The notes: generated from the letters alone by a model not told the origin. A stretch of DNA of 36,335 nt from Fischerella sp. (GCA_026419705.1 JANZYY010000002.1:1-36335); one strand, 5' to 3'. Numbered from the stretch's first letter, positions 15,589-25,274 are shown. A program made the numbers and translations.

Positions 15589-16345
15589 ACTCATACCAGG
15601 TTTTTTGACCGACTATTCCGTCTGGAGCTAAATTGCGTCGGTTTTGAAAGGCTTTGACAGCAGCTTCAGTCAAAGCTCCAAAAGCTCCATCTACTTGAAT
15701 AGCATAGCCATTAGATAAAAGCAGCCGTTGTAAAACCCTAACAGCGTTGCCTCTATGACCAAAACGCAGGATTGGTAAATCTAAACCAGTATACCTAGGA
15801 AGTTTTGCGATCTGTCTGTAGCTTCTGGTTTGCTTACGCCTGAAACGGCGCTGCGGTAACTCTCCCCCTGCTAGGTATATTGGTTGGTTGTAGCGAGAAT
15901 GGCGAGAATTTTGAACAACGGTTTTGTATTGAGCAACAAAATTAGAAGTCAACGTCACCTGCTGAGTTTCTGAAATGGGGGTAAATTCTGGTTGTACATT
16001 TAAGTTGTCTAAGTTGTCCAGACTATCTACAATAGCGTCTTCTAATTCAACTTGAGAATTTTGAGACTCAGATAAATTCGCAGAGTCTAAAGTGTTTTTA
16101 AATTTAGGATCTTTATTTGGTCTGTTTTTTGATGCGATCGCTGACACCATCACGGGTACATTAGCATTTGACGACATGAATTCAGGTGGTGTGATTTGAT
16201 CTATCGGAACAACCTCAGACAAGTGATTTTGGTTTGACTGTTTTACATCGTTGTCGAACTGAACAGATGAATTTTCTGGAACATAGGGCTGAGATGGTTG
16301 TCCTGTTTTTAACACGCCGGACATCAGTAGGCTTATGTCACTCAT
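15578..16345 (-). CDS. Peptidoglycan-binding-domain protein, long form
   Basis: The product is 255 residues. Residues 1-185 are polar and low in hydrophobics, probably disordered, with no signal peptide. A basic patch RRFRRKQTRSYR lies near 167-178. The C-terminal 65 residues form a PG_binding_1 domain: LPILRFGHRGNAVRVLQRLL, YAIQVDGAFGALTEAAVK, then FQNRRNLAPDGIVGQKTW. The domain is about 70% like that of the 86-aa protein at 16875, so these are tandem paralogues. No lytic enzyme domain is attached, so it probably binds the cell wall or serves as an anchor; how it would leave the cytosol is unclear. A perfect palindrome lies 50 bases upstream. Confidence 0.85.
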   Translation of the reverse strand: MSDISLLMSGVLKTGQPSQPYVPENSSVQFDNDVKQSNQNHLSEVVPIDQITPPEFMSSNANVPVMVSAIASKNRPNKDPKFKNTLDSANLSESQNSQVELEDAIVDSLDNLDNLNVQPEFTPISETQQVTLTSNFVAQYKTVVQNSRHSRYNQPIYLAGGELPQRRFRRKQTRSYRQIAKLPRYTGLDLPILRFGHRGNAVRVLQRLLLSNGYAIQVDGAFGALTEAAVKAFQNRRNLAPDGIVGQKTWYELTK

Positions 16346-16394
16346 TGTATTTCATTTTACTAACACCCATATTTTCTTTCACATATCAAAAGGT

Positions 16395-16412
16395 TACTAT
16401 TCCGGAATAGTA
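16395..16412. promoter_or_regulatory. 18-bp perfect palindrome upstream of the PG-binding gene
   Basis: TACTATTCCGGAATAGTA is fully self-complementary. It lies 50 bp before the ATG at 16345. Its core TCCGGA equals the hexamer reported at -35 of heterocyst-differentiation (DIF+) promoters in Anabaena, so it could be an operator or such a promoter element. The rest of 16,413-16,874 holds no gene that I can see. Confidence 0.5.
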
Positions 16413-16874
16413 GATATTAACAGCTAAAAAAAGTGATACTTATCTCAACAAATCCTGATGATAGTATCTGTCTTCCCTTGGAAATGACTAATAAAAAATT
16501 AAGTATATTTAGGTATGGCTAATATGTGTTAGATATCAAGCTGTATTGAACAAAAAAGGGCAACAAAAGCATGGGGATAATATTTTTGTTTTCCCCACGC
16601 TGACCCAATTTTGCACTGTGACTATAATACTAGGCTTTGGACAATTTTAATGTGTTACAAAGCCAGAAAATTGTAATATATCTTACCCATATATAGTCAA
16701 GGTAAAGGGTCAAGGGCTTGGGGCAGAGGGCATAGACGATAGAATCAGGGGTATATAAATAATTAGGAATAGATCTATAGACCAATCCCCAATTCCCAAT
16801 TTTGGTGTATGTAATTTACGTCTACTTCCCCGCTAACAGTTCCCTTTTCCCTGATGAGATTTAGTTTGTGAAGT

Positions 16875-17135
16875 TTACTTTGTCAACTCACGCCAAGTTC
16901 GAGAACCTACTATTCCATCCGCCACTAAATTTCGCTGGTTCTGAAAGGACTTGACCGCAGTCTCTGTCAGCGCGCCGAAATTTCCATCAACACGGACAGA
17001 GTAGCGATTGCACAATAATAACTTTTGCAATACACGAACAGCATCACCTGAATCGCCAAAACGCAGTGTTGGTAGGCTGGGGTTGGAGACAGCTTGCGCA
17101 GTCTTAGATTGTGGTTGATTTGGAGTTTCTTGCAT
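16875..17135 (-). CDS. Peptidoglycan-binding-domain protein, short form
   Basis: The 86-residue product is a short polar N-terminus (1-22) plus one PG_binding_1 domain: LPTLRFGDSGDAVRVLQKLL, YSVRVDGNFGALTETAVK, FQNQRNLVADGIVGSRTW. It is nearly a stand-alone domain and paralogous to the domain of the 255-aa protein 530 bases away. There is no signal peptide or enzyme module. It was probably formed by duplication. The binding role is known from the family; the cellular role is unknown. Confidence 0.85.
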   Translation of the reverse strand: MQETPNQPQSKTAQAVSNPSLPTLRFGDSGDAVRVLQKLLLCNRYSVRVDGNFGALTETAVKSFQNQRNLVADGIVGSRTWRELTK

Positions 17136-17480
17136 AGGTGCTCTCTATAAAAATTGTTTTCTTGTTTTTTGTCACTCTCATTAGCCTTGTGCTTTCGCTG
17201 GTGAATATGGGCTAAATGAAGTCAAAATCTCATACATCAAACCAATTGATGCATGATTATGTAACCATGCTCCAGAATAATCGTTACCATATGGTTTAGC
17301 GCTTCCGAGTTTTTACTGTTTCCCTCCGGTCAGCAATATTTGTAAAATAAATTTTAGTTTTACGGAGATTTTGCAACCTTTCTTTGCAATTTTTTTGGAA
17401 AATTCCGTACATTCTACATCAAAAATCATGTTTAATATATTAAAAGACAATTAAATTTATTCGCACTGCCAATGAGAAAA

Positions 17481-17499
17481 CCTCTCACAGAGGCTTTTT
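17481..17499 (+). terminator. Short terminator-like hairpin before the GH57 gene
   Basis: CCTCT-CAC-AGAGG is followed by CTTTTT; CACTG/CAGTG on either side can extend the fold. No gene precedes it on the plus strand within the gap 17,136-17,480, so it may end a short untranslated RNA that starts after a TATATT box at about 17,437. The remaining gap shows nothing else. Confidence 0.4.
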
Positions 17500-17699
17500 C
17501 AGTGGCTGTTTTATTCCTGAATTCGGGGATAGGGCTGCTTGATAACGCAGATTACCCGCAATATTCGGATAGCTATTTTGAATTTGCACCTCTGTGATTA
17601 CTTTTGTTTACGCTAACATTTGTAGGAATGCCGCTGTAAAGGTTAGACGGATATATTAAACAGCGCAACTGCAAGTATTTTGATTTTGGATAACACTAC

Positions 17700-20444
17700 A
17701 TGACTTCTGCAGCTGAACGGCCAGCCATGTCTGGCTCAAATTTGACATCGCTAGAAAATTCCACAAACGCCAAAATCCACGATCCCTCGATCGCGGCTAC
17801 GGGTATTTACGTCACTGTACACGGTCATTTTTACCAACCACCAAGGGAAAATCCGTATTTAGACGCGATTGAACGCCAACCAGGCGCAGCACCGTTTCAC
17901 GATTGGAATGAGCGAATTCACCATGAATGCTATCGTCCGAATGCGTTCGCCAGGGTATTAAATGACCGAGGCGAGGTGGTGGGGATCGTCAATAATTACG
18001 AGTATTTGAGCTTTAATATTGGTCCAACGTTAATGTCATGGCTGGAACGCCACGATGTAGAGGTTTATCAGCGAATTTTGGAGGCAGATCGCAAATCTTG
18101 TCAACGTTTGCATGGTCATGGCAACGCGATCGCGCAAGTATACAACCATATCATCATGCCTCTTGCCAATGAACGCGATCGATATACGCAGATTCGCTGG
18201 GGCAAAGCAGACTTCCGATCCCGCTTTCAACGCGATCCCGAAGGTATGTGGCTGGCAGAAACTGCGGTTGATTACCCGACTCTGGAAGCATTGGTAAAAG
18301 AAGGCATTCGCTTTATTGTTTTGGCACCTTCGCAAGCACAGCGTTGTCGTCCCCTACCAACCAAAGATAATCCCCATCCAGAATGGCATGAGGTTGGTGG
18401 TGGTCAAATCGATCCTACACGTCCCTATCGCTGTTACCTCAAACCTACACTCAGCACTGCTTCTTCTCCTCTGAGTACGGTTTCTCTGTCTCCCAGGAAT
18501 GGAGAATCAGAAAAAGAAAATACCGATGACCAATCTCTTCCCTACATTGATATCTTTTTCTACGATGGTCCGATCTCGCGAGACATGGGCTTTAGTGATG
18601 TTCTCTACAGTTCCAGTCACTTAGCGGGACGCATTGGTTCAGCGGTGCGTGGAGATCGTCGTCCCGCCCAGTTAATTTCTGTGGCGACAGATGGAGAAAC
18701 GTTTGGACACCACAAGAGGGGAACTGAGAAAACTCTTGCATACGCTTTCACAGAAGAATTTGTTCATCGGGGTTGGCAAGTCACTAACTTTGCCCATTAC
18801 CTCAGCATCAATCCTCCCACTTGGGAAGTGGAATTAAAACCAGTGACTGCGTGGAGTTGTGCCCATGGTGTTGACAGATGGCAAGATGATTGCGGTTGCG
18901 GTGGTGGCAGTGAGTGGCATCAACAATGGCGTCGTCCGTTGCGAAATGCCCTGAATTGGTTGCGAGATCGGCTGGTGGAAGTGTATGAAGAACATGGCAG
19001 ACAGTTTTTCCGGGATCCTTGGTTAGCACGAGATGAATATATCCAGGTGATTTTAGATCGTTCTCCTGCGAACGTTCACCGTTTCCTCTCACGCCATCAA
19101 ACCCACAAACTCACAGATGCAGAACAAGTAGACGCTTTGCGTTTATTGGAAATGCAACGTCACGCTTTGCTGATGTTTACTAGTTGTGGTTGGTTTTTTG
19201 AAGAAATATCTCGCCCAGAGGGAACACAGATTCTGCGCTACGCCGCCCGGGCTTTGGAACTGGCTGGAGATGTCGCGGGCGTGCAGCTAGAAAAAGGCTT
19301 TCTCAAACGCTTGGCTGTCGCTCCCAGTAATGTTGATATCTTTAAACACGGTGCGGAAGTTTATCGGCAACTGGTGGCGACTTCGCAGATCACTTTTAAG
19401 CAAGTTGCAGCACATCACGCGATCGCTTCACTATTTAACAATCACAAATGTGAAACGCGCAATGGTGGGTCTACCAATAACTGTACAGTCAAACATTCCC
19501 ATCCTTATCAAAAACGCGTTTATTGCTACGACGTTCACGAGTTAGATTACCACCTGCAACGCTTGGGATCTTTAACACTAGCAGTGGGACACTTAAAACT
19601 GCTCTCACAAATCACTTGGGAAAGTGAACATTTAGTGTTTGCAGTTCTGCATTTGGGAGGTTGGGATTTCCACTGTTGCATTCAACCTTTCGAGGGAAGG
19701 CGCACTTACAGCCAACAGAAAGAAAAACTATTAGCGTCGCTGCAAACAGCCAGTGCAGCTAACATTATCTTGACAATGACGCAATTGTTTGGAGATCAAA
19801 CGTTTAACTTGGAGAATCTCTTTGCTGAGGAGCGTCACCGCTTGATGCGATTGCTAAGTCAGGAAACACTGACACGCTTAGACCAGCTGTATACTCAAAC
19901 CTATAGAGATAATTATGGCGTGTTGATGGCATTCCACCGGAATGGAATAGCAGCACCGCAAGAGTTGCAAGTAGCAGCGGAGATGGCTTTGGGTTATAGG
20001 TGTATGACGACATTGCGTGCCTTAGAGCAAGATATCAGCGAGCCGCAACTGGCTGTCAGTCACATCCTCGAATTAAAGGCGATCGCTAGCGAAGCCAAAC
20101 ACCTGCGCTGTCGGTTAAATATTCCCGAAGGCAAGCAGATGTTAGAACAGTTGATTTTGCGATCGCTGTGGCAATTATTACACGATACCAATGGTACATT
20201 CTCTGCGGAGATGCAACGCTTGGAAAGTTTGCTTGATGTTGCAGCTCAGCTAGATATTGGCATTTCCTTAGATCGCTGCCAAGAACTATACTTTAGTTGT
20301 TTACACAGTAAGATTTTACCCCAAATTCAGATCGCGATCGCTAATGGAGAAGATACAACGAGACATCGTCAACTGTTGAAGTTAGGACAAAGGTTAGCTG
20401 TTGATGTTAGTTATTGGTTGAGTCAAATCGGGCAAGCTTGTTGA
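17700..20444 (+). CDS. Glycoside hydrolase family 57 protein with DUF3536 domain
   Basis: The product is 914 residues. The N-terminal GH57 barrel opens with VTVHGHFYQPPRENPY (about 39-54). The nucleophile motif GMWLAETAVD is at about 182-191 and the acid/base motif VATDGETFGHH at about 327-337. WSCAHGVDRW and CGCGGGSEWHQQWRRPLR follow. The DUF3536 domain, helical, fills about 520-910. There is no signal peptide, so the enzyme acts in the cytosol, probably on alpha-1,4-glucan such as glycogen; the activity of this subgroup is not established to my knowledge. The region about 245-275 (STASSPLSTVSLSPRNGESE) is a low-complexity insertion. The gene is single, followed by an octamer-repeat hairpin. 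Confidence 0.92.
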   Translation: MTSAAERPAMSGSNLTSLENSTNAKIHDPSIAATGIYVTVHGHFYQPPRENPYLDAIERQPGAAPFHDWNERIHHECYRPNAFARVLNDRGEVVGIVNNYEYLSFNIGPTLMSWLERHDVEVYQRILEADRKSCQRLHGHGNAIAQVYNHIIMPLANERDRYTQIRWGKADFRSRFQRDPEGMWLAETAVDYPTLEALVKEGIRFIVLAPSQAQRCRPLPTKDNPHPEWHEVGGGQIDPTRPYRCYLKPTLSTASSPLSTVSLSPRNGESEKENTDDQSLPYIDIFFYDGPISRDMGFSDVLYSSSHLAGRIGSAVRGDRRPAQLISVATDGETFGHHKRGTEKTLAYAFTEEFVHRGWQVTNFAHYLSINPPTWEVELKPVTAWSCAHGVDRWQDDCGCGGGSEWHQQWRRPLRNALNWLRDRLVEVYEEHGRQFFRDPWLARDEYIQVILDRSPANVHRFLSRHQTHKLTDAEQVDALRLLEMQRHALLMFTSCGWFFEEISRPEGTQILRYAARALELAGDVAGVQLEKGFLKRLAVAPSNVDIFKHGAEVYRQLVATSQITFKQVAAHHAIASLFNNHKCETRNGGSTNNCTVKHSHPYQKRVYCYDVHELDYHLQRLGSLTLAVGHLKLLSQITWESEHLVFAVLHLGGWDFHCCIQPFEGRRTYSQQKEKLLASLQTASAANIILTMTQLFGDQTFNLENLFAEERHRLMRLLSQETLTRLDQLYTQTYRDNYGVLMAFHRNGIAAPQELQVAAEMALGYRCMTTLRALEQDISEPQLAVSHILELKAIASEAKHLRCRLNIPEGKQMLEQLILRSLWQLLHDTNGTFSAEMQRLESLLDVAAQLDIGISLDRCQELYFSCLHSKILPQIQIAIANGEDTTRHRQLLKLGQRLAVDVSYWLSQIGQAC

Positions 20445-20463
20445 GGTACAAATTAAGATTTTG

Positions 20464-20520
20464 CTTGGTGTCTTAGTGCCTTTGTGGTTTAATTTTTTCA
20501 CCACCAAGACACAAAGACAC
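20464..20520. repeat. Octameric-repeat inverted element
   Basis: The left arm is CTTGGTGTCTTAGTGCCTTTG, the right arm CACCACCAAGACACAAAG, with an A/T-rich loop containing TTTTTT. It is the same family as 4283-4348 and sits between convergent genes, where it can serve as a 3' hairpin for both. Confidence 0.7.
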
Positions 20521-20538
20521 AAACAATAAATATTGGTA

Positions 20539-20949
20539 TTAAACTTCAACTACTTCTGGGTAAAAGTCAAGTGAAACTTTTATATCAAAATTTTTATAAT
20601 TTGTGTGATTTTGATTTGCTAATGAATTAGGTAATGATAAAAAACGCAAACTCACTTTAATTTGAAGTTTGCCTTTTTGCCTGGTATTGTTAATCGTTTG
20701 AAGCTCACATTTAATTCCTGGTTTGAGTAAAAATTTCCATTCTACCCGATTAAATATTCCTTGGGTATTGACTTCTTTGAAATATTTTTTTATCAATGAA
20801 TTTTGACTGCCAAACTTTAAATCATTAGCTTTTGGTATGAAATCTTGAATGATTTTTTCTTTGATTTGAGCAACCTTAAATTTAGTATTATCTAATAAAA
20901 GCACATCATTTTCACCATTCAGTTGTTGAAATTTGTTTGGTAGAAACAT
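20539..20949 (-). CDS. KGK-domain protein
   Basis: The product is 136 residues from ATG 20949, which has AAAGG 8 bases upstream; a GTG at 20958 sits directly on that site and is less likely. It shows the features of the cyanobacterial KGK family: an N-terminal ENDVLLLDNTKFKVAQIKEKI block and, near the end, KGKLQIKVSLRFL, which contains the KGK signature. It is soluble, basic and unlinked to a pathway. Family members have no proven function. The gene is slightly A/T-rich compared with its neighbours. Confidence 0.75.
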   Translation of the reverse strand: MFLPNKFQQLNGENDVLLLDNTKFKVAQIKEKIIQDFIPKANDLKFGSQNSLIKKYFKEVNTQGIFNRVEWKFLLKPGIKCELQTINNTRQKGKLQIKVSLRFLSLPNSLANQNHTNYKNFDIKVSLDFYPEVVEV

Positions 20950-20958
20950 ATAATGCAC

Positions 20959-21545
20959 CTTTGAAAAATGTCGCTGTTAAAACTATTACGCATATTTTAT
21001 AACTATTAATTAAGTTATATCTTCAGTAATATTACCAATAAAGTTCGGCAAAGATGATATGCTTGTAATTAAAAAATACACTAGATGTGATATTTTGATA
21101 AGTAAAATTTCTATGAGAAATCAAAAGATTTGTAAAGAACCTATGAATGTTGTTGCTAGGAGCTACACAACAGCTGAAATATTCATTGGCATTGTAGAAG
21201 AATTTACTTTTATCGGAACAAGAAAGAACAAAGGCATTGCACAAAAGTGGGATAAACTTATTTGATTTTACAAAAATAAAATTCAATTCTTAGTGTCTTA
21301 GTGACTTAGTGGTTCATTTTGTCCTTTTGTCAAGGATGAATGAAATATCGCGACAGTTAGTGAAGATGTTTAATTCTTGACATTGCTGACTTGATGATTG
21401 CCTAATCCAAGCAATTGTTCTGGATATAATTCTATCTATGGGATACAGCATGAACATCTTAAGGAAGATGTAGAGCGTTCCAGAAATTTATTATCAATCA
21501 AATCGGGAGGTCAAAGCAAGCATCCTGTTAAAGGAGACTTAATCA
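20959..21545. other. Gene-poor A/T-rich gap
   Basis: About 590 bases. A small plus-strand frame (21059-21265, 68 codons) and an opposing minus frame exist, but neither has a good ribosome binding site or a recognisable product. A half copy of the octamer repeat (CTTAGTGTCTTAGTGACTTAGTGG) lies at 21291-21314. Confidence 0.5.
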
Positions 21546-22559
21546 ATGAATTTAAAAACGGTTTGGGAGCTATTTCAAGAAACATTTAGTGAATGGCAAA
21601 AAGATAAAGCGTCGCGGTTGGCGGCTGCATTAGCTTATTACACTATTTTTTCTATTGCTCCATTGCTGATTATTGTAATTGCGATCGCTGGTGCGGTATT
21701 TGGAGAAGCAGCAGCAACTGACGCAATTTTCAATCAACTTCAAGGTTTAATTGGGTCTGAGGGTGCAAAAGTTATTCAAAATGCAATTGAAAATGCCAGC
21801 CAACCGCGAGCAGGAACTATCGCTTCACTTATTAGTATTTTTGTTTTGATTTTTGGTGCTACTGGTTTATTTACAGAGTTACAAGATTCCCTCAATACCA
21901 TTTGGGAAGTACAACCAAAGCCAGGAAAATTGGTAAAAAACATGGTTCGCCAACGCTTTTTGTCGTTTGCGATGATTTTAGCAATTGGTTTTCTGCTCCT
22001 AGTTTCACTAGTAATTAGTGCAGTTTTGCAAGGTGTAATTAACTATTTTAGCCACTTACTACCAGGTGTTGATGCGCTCTGGCAACTTGCTAACTTTATC
22101 CTTGGCTTTGCGATCGCCACATTGCTGTTTGGACTGATTTTTAAGGTTTTACCAGATGCGAAAATTACTTGGAAAGATGTTTTAATTGGAGCTGCGATCA
22201 CCTCGTTGTTGTTCTCCTTAGGCAGGTATGCACTAGGGCATTATCTGGGTAATGCCACTTTTGGTTCTACCTACGGAGCTGCTGGTTCAATAGTGGTTAT
22301 TCTGGTTTGGGTTTATTATGCTGCTCAGATATTATTTTTCGGGGCGGAATTTACCCAAGTTTATGCTCGCAGATACGGTTCTCGCATTGTGCCAGCTGAT
22401 TATGCCATATCTTTGAGTCAGAGCGATCGCCTGCAACAACAAATAAAAACAAGTAGCACCACCAATACTCAAACGTCTTTCTCCAAATCGATTGCTAAAT
22501 CTCTGCGGCGCTTGGCTGGGGCTAAACGCTTAACAAGGAAACCAAAAAATCGCCACTAG
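21546..22559 (+). CDS. YihY/BrkB family inner-membrane protein
   Basis: The product is 337 residues with six predicted transmembrane helices between about 25 and 275. It has the conserved start WELFQETFSEWQKDKASRLAAALAYYTIFSIAPLL and the later GSTYGAAGSIVVILVWVYYAAQILFFGAEF block. The C-terminal 55 residues are cytosolic and basic (KSLRRLAGAKRLTRK). AAGGAG lies 9 bases before the ATG. The family was once thought to be RNase BN; it is now regarded as a transporter or membrane protein of unknown role. It ends 82 bases before purB and may be cotranscribed. Confidence 0.93.
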   Translation: MNLKTVWELFQETFSEWQKDKASRLAAALAYYTIFSIAPLLIIVIAIAGAVFGEAAATDAIFNQLQGLIGSEGAKVIQNAIENASQPRAGTIASLISIFVLIFGATGLFTELQDSLNTIWEVQPKPGKLVKNMVRQRFLSFAMILAIGFLLLVSLVISAVLQGVINYFSHLLPGVDALWQLANFILGFAIATLLFGLIFKVLPDAKITWKDVLIGAAITSLLFSLGRYALGHYLGNATFGSTYGAAGSIVVILVWVYYAAQILFFGAEFTQVYARRYGSRIVPADYAISLSQSDRLQQQIKTSSTTNTQTSFSKSIAKSLRRLAGAKRLTRKPKNRH

Positions 22560-22641
22560 AATCAACCGAATTATTCCTTCTGCCTTTCTTGTCGCTCCAC
22601 AGGCTACAGTACAATATGACGGTTGTACTCTGTGGCGGACT

Positions 22642-23937
22642 GTGATTGAGCGTTATACCTTGCCCGAGATGGGCAATTTGTGGACACAAGCATATAAATT
22701 TAAAACCTGGTTACAAGTGGAAATCGCTGTTTGTGAAGCGCAGGCGGAATTAGGTTACATTCCAGCTGAGGCGGTTGAGGAAATTAAGGCAAAGGCGAAT
22801 TTCGATCCCCAAAGGATATTGGAAATTGAGGCTGAAGTCCGCCACGACGTCATCGCATTCTTGACAAACGTCAATGAATATGTAGGTGATGCCGGACGCT
22901 ATATTCATCTGGGTTTAACTAGTTCTGATGTACTAGATACAGCTTTAGCATTGCAACTTGTTACCAGTCTGGATCTGTTGTTGCAACACTTGCAAAAATT
23001 AATTGATGCGATCCGTCAAAAAGCAAAAGAACATCGTTATACGGTGATGATTGGACGCTCCCATGGTATTCACGCCGAACCCATCACCTTTGGTTTTAAA
23101 CTAGCAGGGTGGTTAGCAGAAGTGTTACGCCACCAAGAACGCCTGCAAATTCTCCGCAAAACCATTGCCGTTGGCAAGATTTCCGGTGCAGTGGGAACTT
23201 ATGCTAATATCGAACCACGCGTGGAAGCGATCGCTTGCCAAAAACTCGGACTCCAAGCAGATGTGGCATCGACACAGGTAATATCGCGCGATCGCCATGC
23301 TGATTTCGTGCAACAATTAGCTTTAGTTGCAGCCTCCATAGAACGTTTTGCTGTTGAGATTCGCAACCTCCAGAAAACCGATGTTTTGGAAGTCGAAGAA
23401 TTCTTCGCCCAGGGGCAAAAAGGCTCTTCAGCAATGCCCCACAAGCGCAACCCCATCCGTTCTGAAAGACTGACAGGCATGGCCAGAATCATGAGAAGTT
23501 ATGCCATCGCGGCTTTGGAAAATGTTGCCCTCTGGCATGAGCGGGACATCTCTCACAGTTCTGTAGAACGGGTGATTTTACCAGATGCTTGCATTTTGAT
23601 GCATTTTATGCTGGTAGAAATAACTGACCTGGTGCAGAATCTACTGGTTTATCCAGAGAACATGGCACGGAACATGAATGTCTATGGCGGCGTTGTGTTT
23701 AGCCAAAGAGTCCTACTCGCGTTGGTAGAAAAAGGAACTAGCCGTGAGGAAGCGTATAAAATTGTGCAAGAAAACGCACACAAAGTTTGGAATAAACCAG
23801 AAGGCAATTTTCGTGACTTGATTAGCAAAGATCCGCGCGTCACCGAAAAATTGTCAGCAGCTGAAATTGAAGCATGTTTTGATCCGCAAAACCATCTGCG
23901 ACATTTAGAACAGATTTACCAAAGGCTGGGAATCTAA
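22642..23937 (+). CDS. purB: Adenylosuccinate lyase
   Basis: Cleaves SAICAR and adenylosuccinate with fumarate release in purine synthesis; a cytosolic homotetramer. At 431 residues from GTG 22642 (MIERYTLPEMGNLWT) it has the normal length. Signatures: RHDVIAFLTN, HLGLTSSDVLDTA, TVMIGRSHGIHAEP (catalytic His), and the fumarase/aspartase signature GSSAMPHKRNP with the mobile-loop Ser, followed by WHERDISHSSVER. The start is GTG, and no ATG nearby would preserve the N-terminus. Confidence 0.97.
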   Translation: MIERYTLPEMGNLWTQAYKFKTWLQVEIAVCEAQAELGYIPAEAVEEIKAKANFDPQRILEIEAEVRHDVIAFLTNVNEYVGDAGRYIHLGLTSSDVLDTALALQLVTSLDLLLQHLQKLIDAIRQKAKEHRYTVMIGRSHGIHAEPITFGFKLAGWLAEVLRHQERLQILRKTIAVGKISGAVGTYANIEPRVEAIACQKLGLQADVASTQVISRDRHADFVQQLALVAASIERFAVEIRNLQKTDVLEVEEFFAQGQKGSSAMPHKRNPIRSERLTGMARIMRSYAIAALENVALWHERDISHSSVERVILPDACILMHFMLVEITDLVQNLLVYPENMARNMNVYGGVVFSQRVLLALVEKGTSREEAYKIVQENAHKVWNKPEGNFRDLISKDPRVTEKLSAAEIEACFDPQNHLRHLEQIYQRLGI

Positions 23938-23979
23938 CAAAGAGGGATGGAGTGATGGGGTTTCGAGGGTGATTTCTGC

Positions 23980-23997
23980 GATCGGGAGATCCCGATC
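23980..23997. repeat. 8-bp hairpin after purB
   Basis: GATCGGGA-GA-TCCCGATC. It has no T-run, so a processing or stabilising hairpin is more likely than a terminator. Confidence 0.45.
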
Positions 23998-24191
23998 CCG
24001 TATTCTCCCCAACTCCCTACCTCTGGTTCTCTCTTGCTTCACCCATACAGACAAATTCTGACTACTGAAAAAAATACGGGTTTAAATGTAAAATTTGGTA
24101 TAAAAAATGATTTTTTGACTGAAAATTTAGCGCCAGAGGGTAAGTTTAAATAACAACTCCTAAGTTATGTACTAACCCCGTAGGTGACTTT

Positions 24192-24752
24192 ATGATCGAA
24201 CTCCTAGCCGCACTTTCAGCTTCTGCGGCAGCAGGAATTAGAATCGCCTTACCCCTGCTATTTATCGGACTGTTGCAAGGTAGCAATCTTTGGTCACAAG
24301 TACCAATTTTATCTCACATTTCCTCAAATTTTTTACTGGGCATTCTCAGCACTTGGTCATTTGTAGAGATATTTGCTTCCAAAAAGTTAATGGGGCAAAG
24401 GTTACTACAAATAATACAGTTGTTATTGTCTCCACTTGTAGGGGCAATTATGGGATTAGCAGTAGCTTCAACAACAGCAACTCCCAGCTGGCTGATTGCT
24501 TTCATTGGAGGTTCCGTCGCTTTAGTACTCCAGCTAGTTCAAATCGGCTGGTTTTTTCGTTTGCGAGGTCTACCCCTGTGGGCGACTTTTATTCAAGATG
24601 GGTTGTGTATTGCTTTAGTATTTTTTGCCTTTGATGCACCCAAGCAAGGAGGATTAATTGCTTTAATTTTGCTGTGGTTTGCAGTGCGTAGTGGTAAATA
24701 TTGGTATCGTTGGTATTGGGAAAAGCGTAGGCAGTACGGTCGAGCTTATTAA
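24192..24752 (+). CDS. DUF4126-like integral membrane protein
   Basis: The 186-residue product has about five hydrophobic helices: LLAALSASAAAGIRIALPLL, an Ile/Leu-rich segment near 60-75, LLSPLVGAIMGLAVASTTA, LIAFIGGSVALVLQL, and LCIALVFFAFDAP to the end. The tail YWYRWYWEKRRQYGRAY is basic and aromatic. The alanine/glycine-rich first helix with GIRIALPLL fits the DUF4126 family. The function is unknown. No partner gene is adjacent. Confidence 0.7.
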   Translation: MIELLAALSASAAAGIRIALPLLFIGLLQGSNLWSQVPILSHISSNFLLGILSTWSFVEIFASKKLMGQRLLQIIQLLLSPLVGAIMGLAVASTTATPSWLIAFIGGSVALVLQLVQIGWFFRLRGLPLWATFIQDGLCIALVFFAFDAPKQGGLIALILLWFAVRSGKYWYRWYWEKRRQYGRAY

Positions 24753-25189
24753 GAGATTTATCTGATGATTGTGCAACAAGTCAAACTAAGCGATACGCTA
24801 GCGATCGCTCACAAAGCCACAGACCAAACAGAATAGCGTTTTTAAACGCACGCCTGTAACACAGTCTTGGTGCAAAAATTTTGCGTGCGAACTAAAGTAT
24901 GTGAATTATTTTTGAGAATGGGTAACGCAGTTGGCGATCGCATAATATACTTAATTTTACAAATCAAGCACAAGGCGATCGCACTTTACAATCGCAGTTC
25001 TGAATTCAGCCGATCCGTAATTAACTCTCAAGGACTTGTAAGTATTTGTGGGACAAACGTAGATGCACGAGCGTAACACTCACAATTACCCTCCAGATTT
25101 AGCTGCTACTGCTCATGCAATCTCCTACCACTTCAGATTTCGGTTGTTATTTCTATGAGTGCTTAATGAAAGAAATACAACTGATGCTG

Positions 25190-25214
25190 GCGCTCCTCAA
25201 AGGGGCGTTTTTTC
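25190..25214 (+). terminator. Rho-independent terminator in a gene-free gap
   Basis: CGCTCCT-CAA-AGGGGCG (7 pairs, one G-T) is followed by TTTTTTC. It lies 440 bases after the DUF4126 stop with no convincing gene in 24,753-25,189, so it ends either a long 3'UTR or an unrecognised small RNA. Two HIP1 octamers lie in the gap. Just downstream, 25,227-25,267 holds an ATTAGTCATT/AATGACTAAT inverted repeat. Confidence 0.7.
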
Positions 25215-25274
25215 TTTATTAACAGTCATTAGTCATTCTTACAAGACAAATGACCAATGACTAATAACTCTTGA

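Noticed and set aside
21059..21265. 68-codon plus-strand reading frame
   Set aside because: Weak ribosome binding site, A/T-rich composition, no recognisable product, and an equally open frame on the opposite strand.
21398..21589. 63-codon frame overlapping the YihY start
   Set aside because: It overlaps the well-supported YihY gene in another frame and has no product-like features.
24867..25076. 69-codon plus-strand reading frame
   Set aside because: TTG start without a ribosome binding site; spans HIP1 sites in a non-coding gap.
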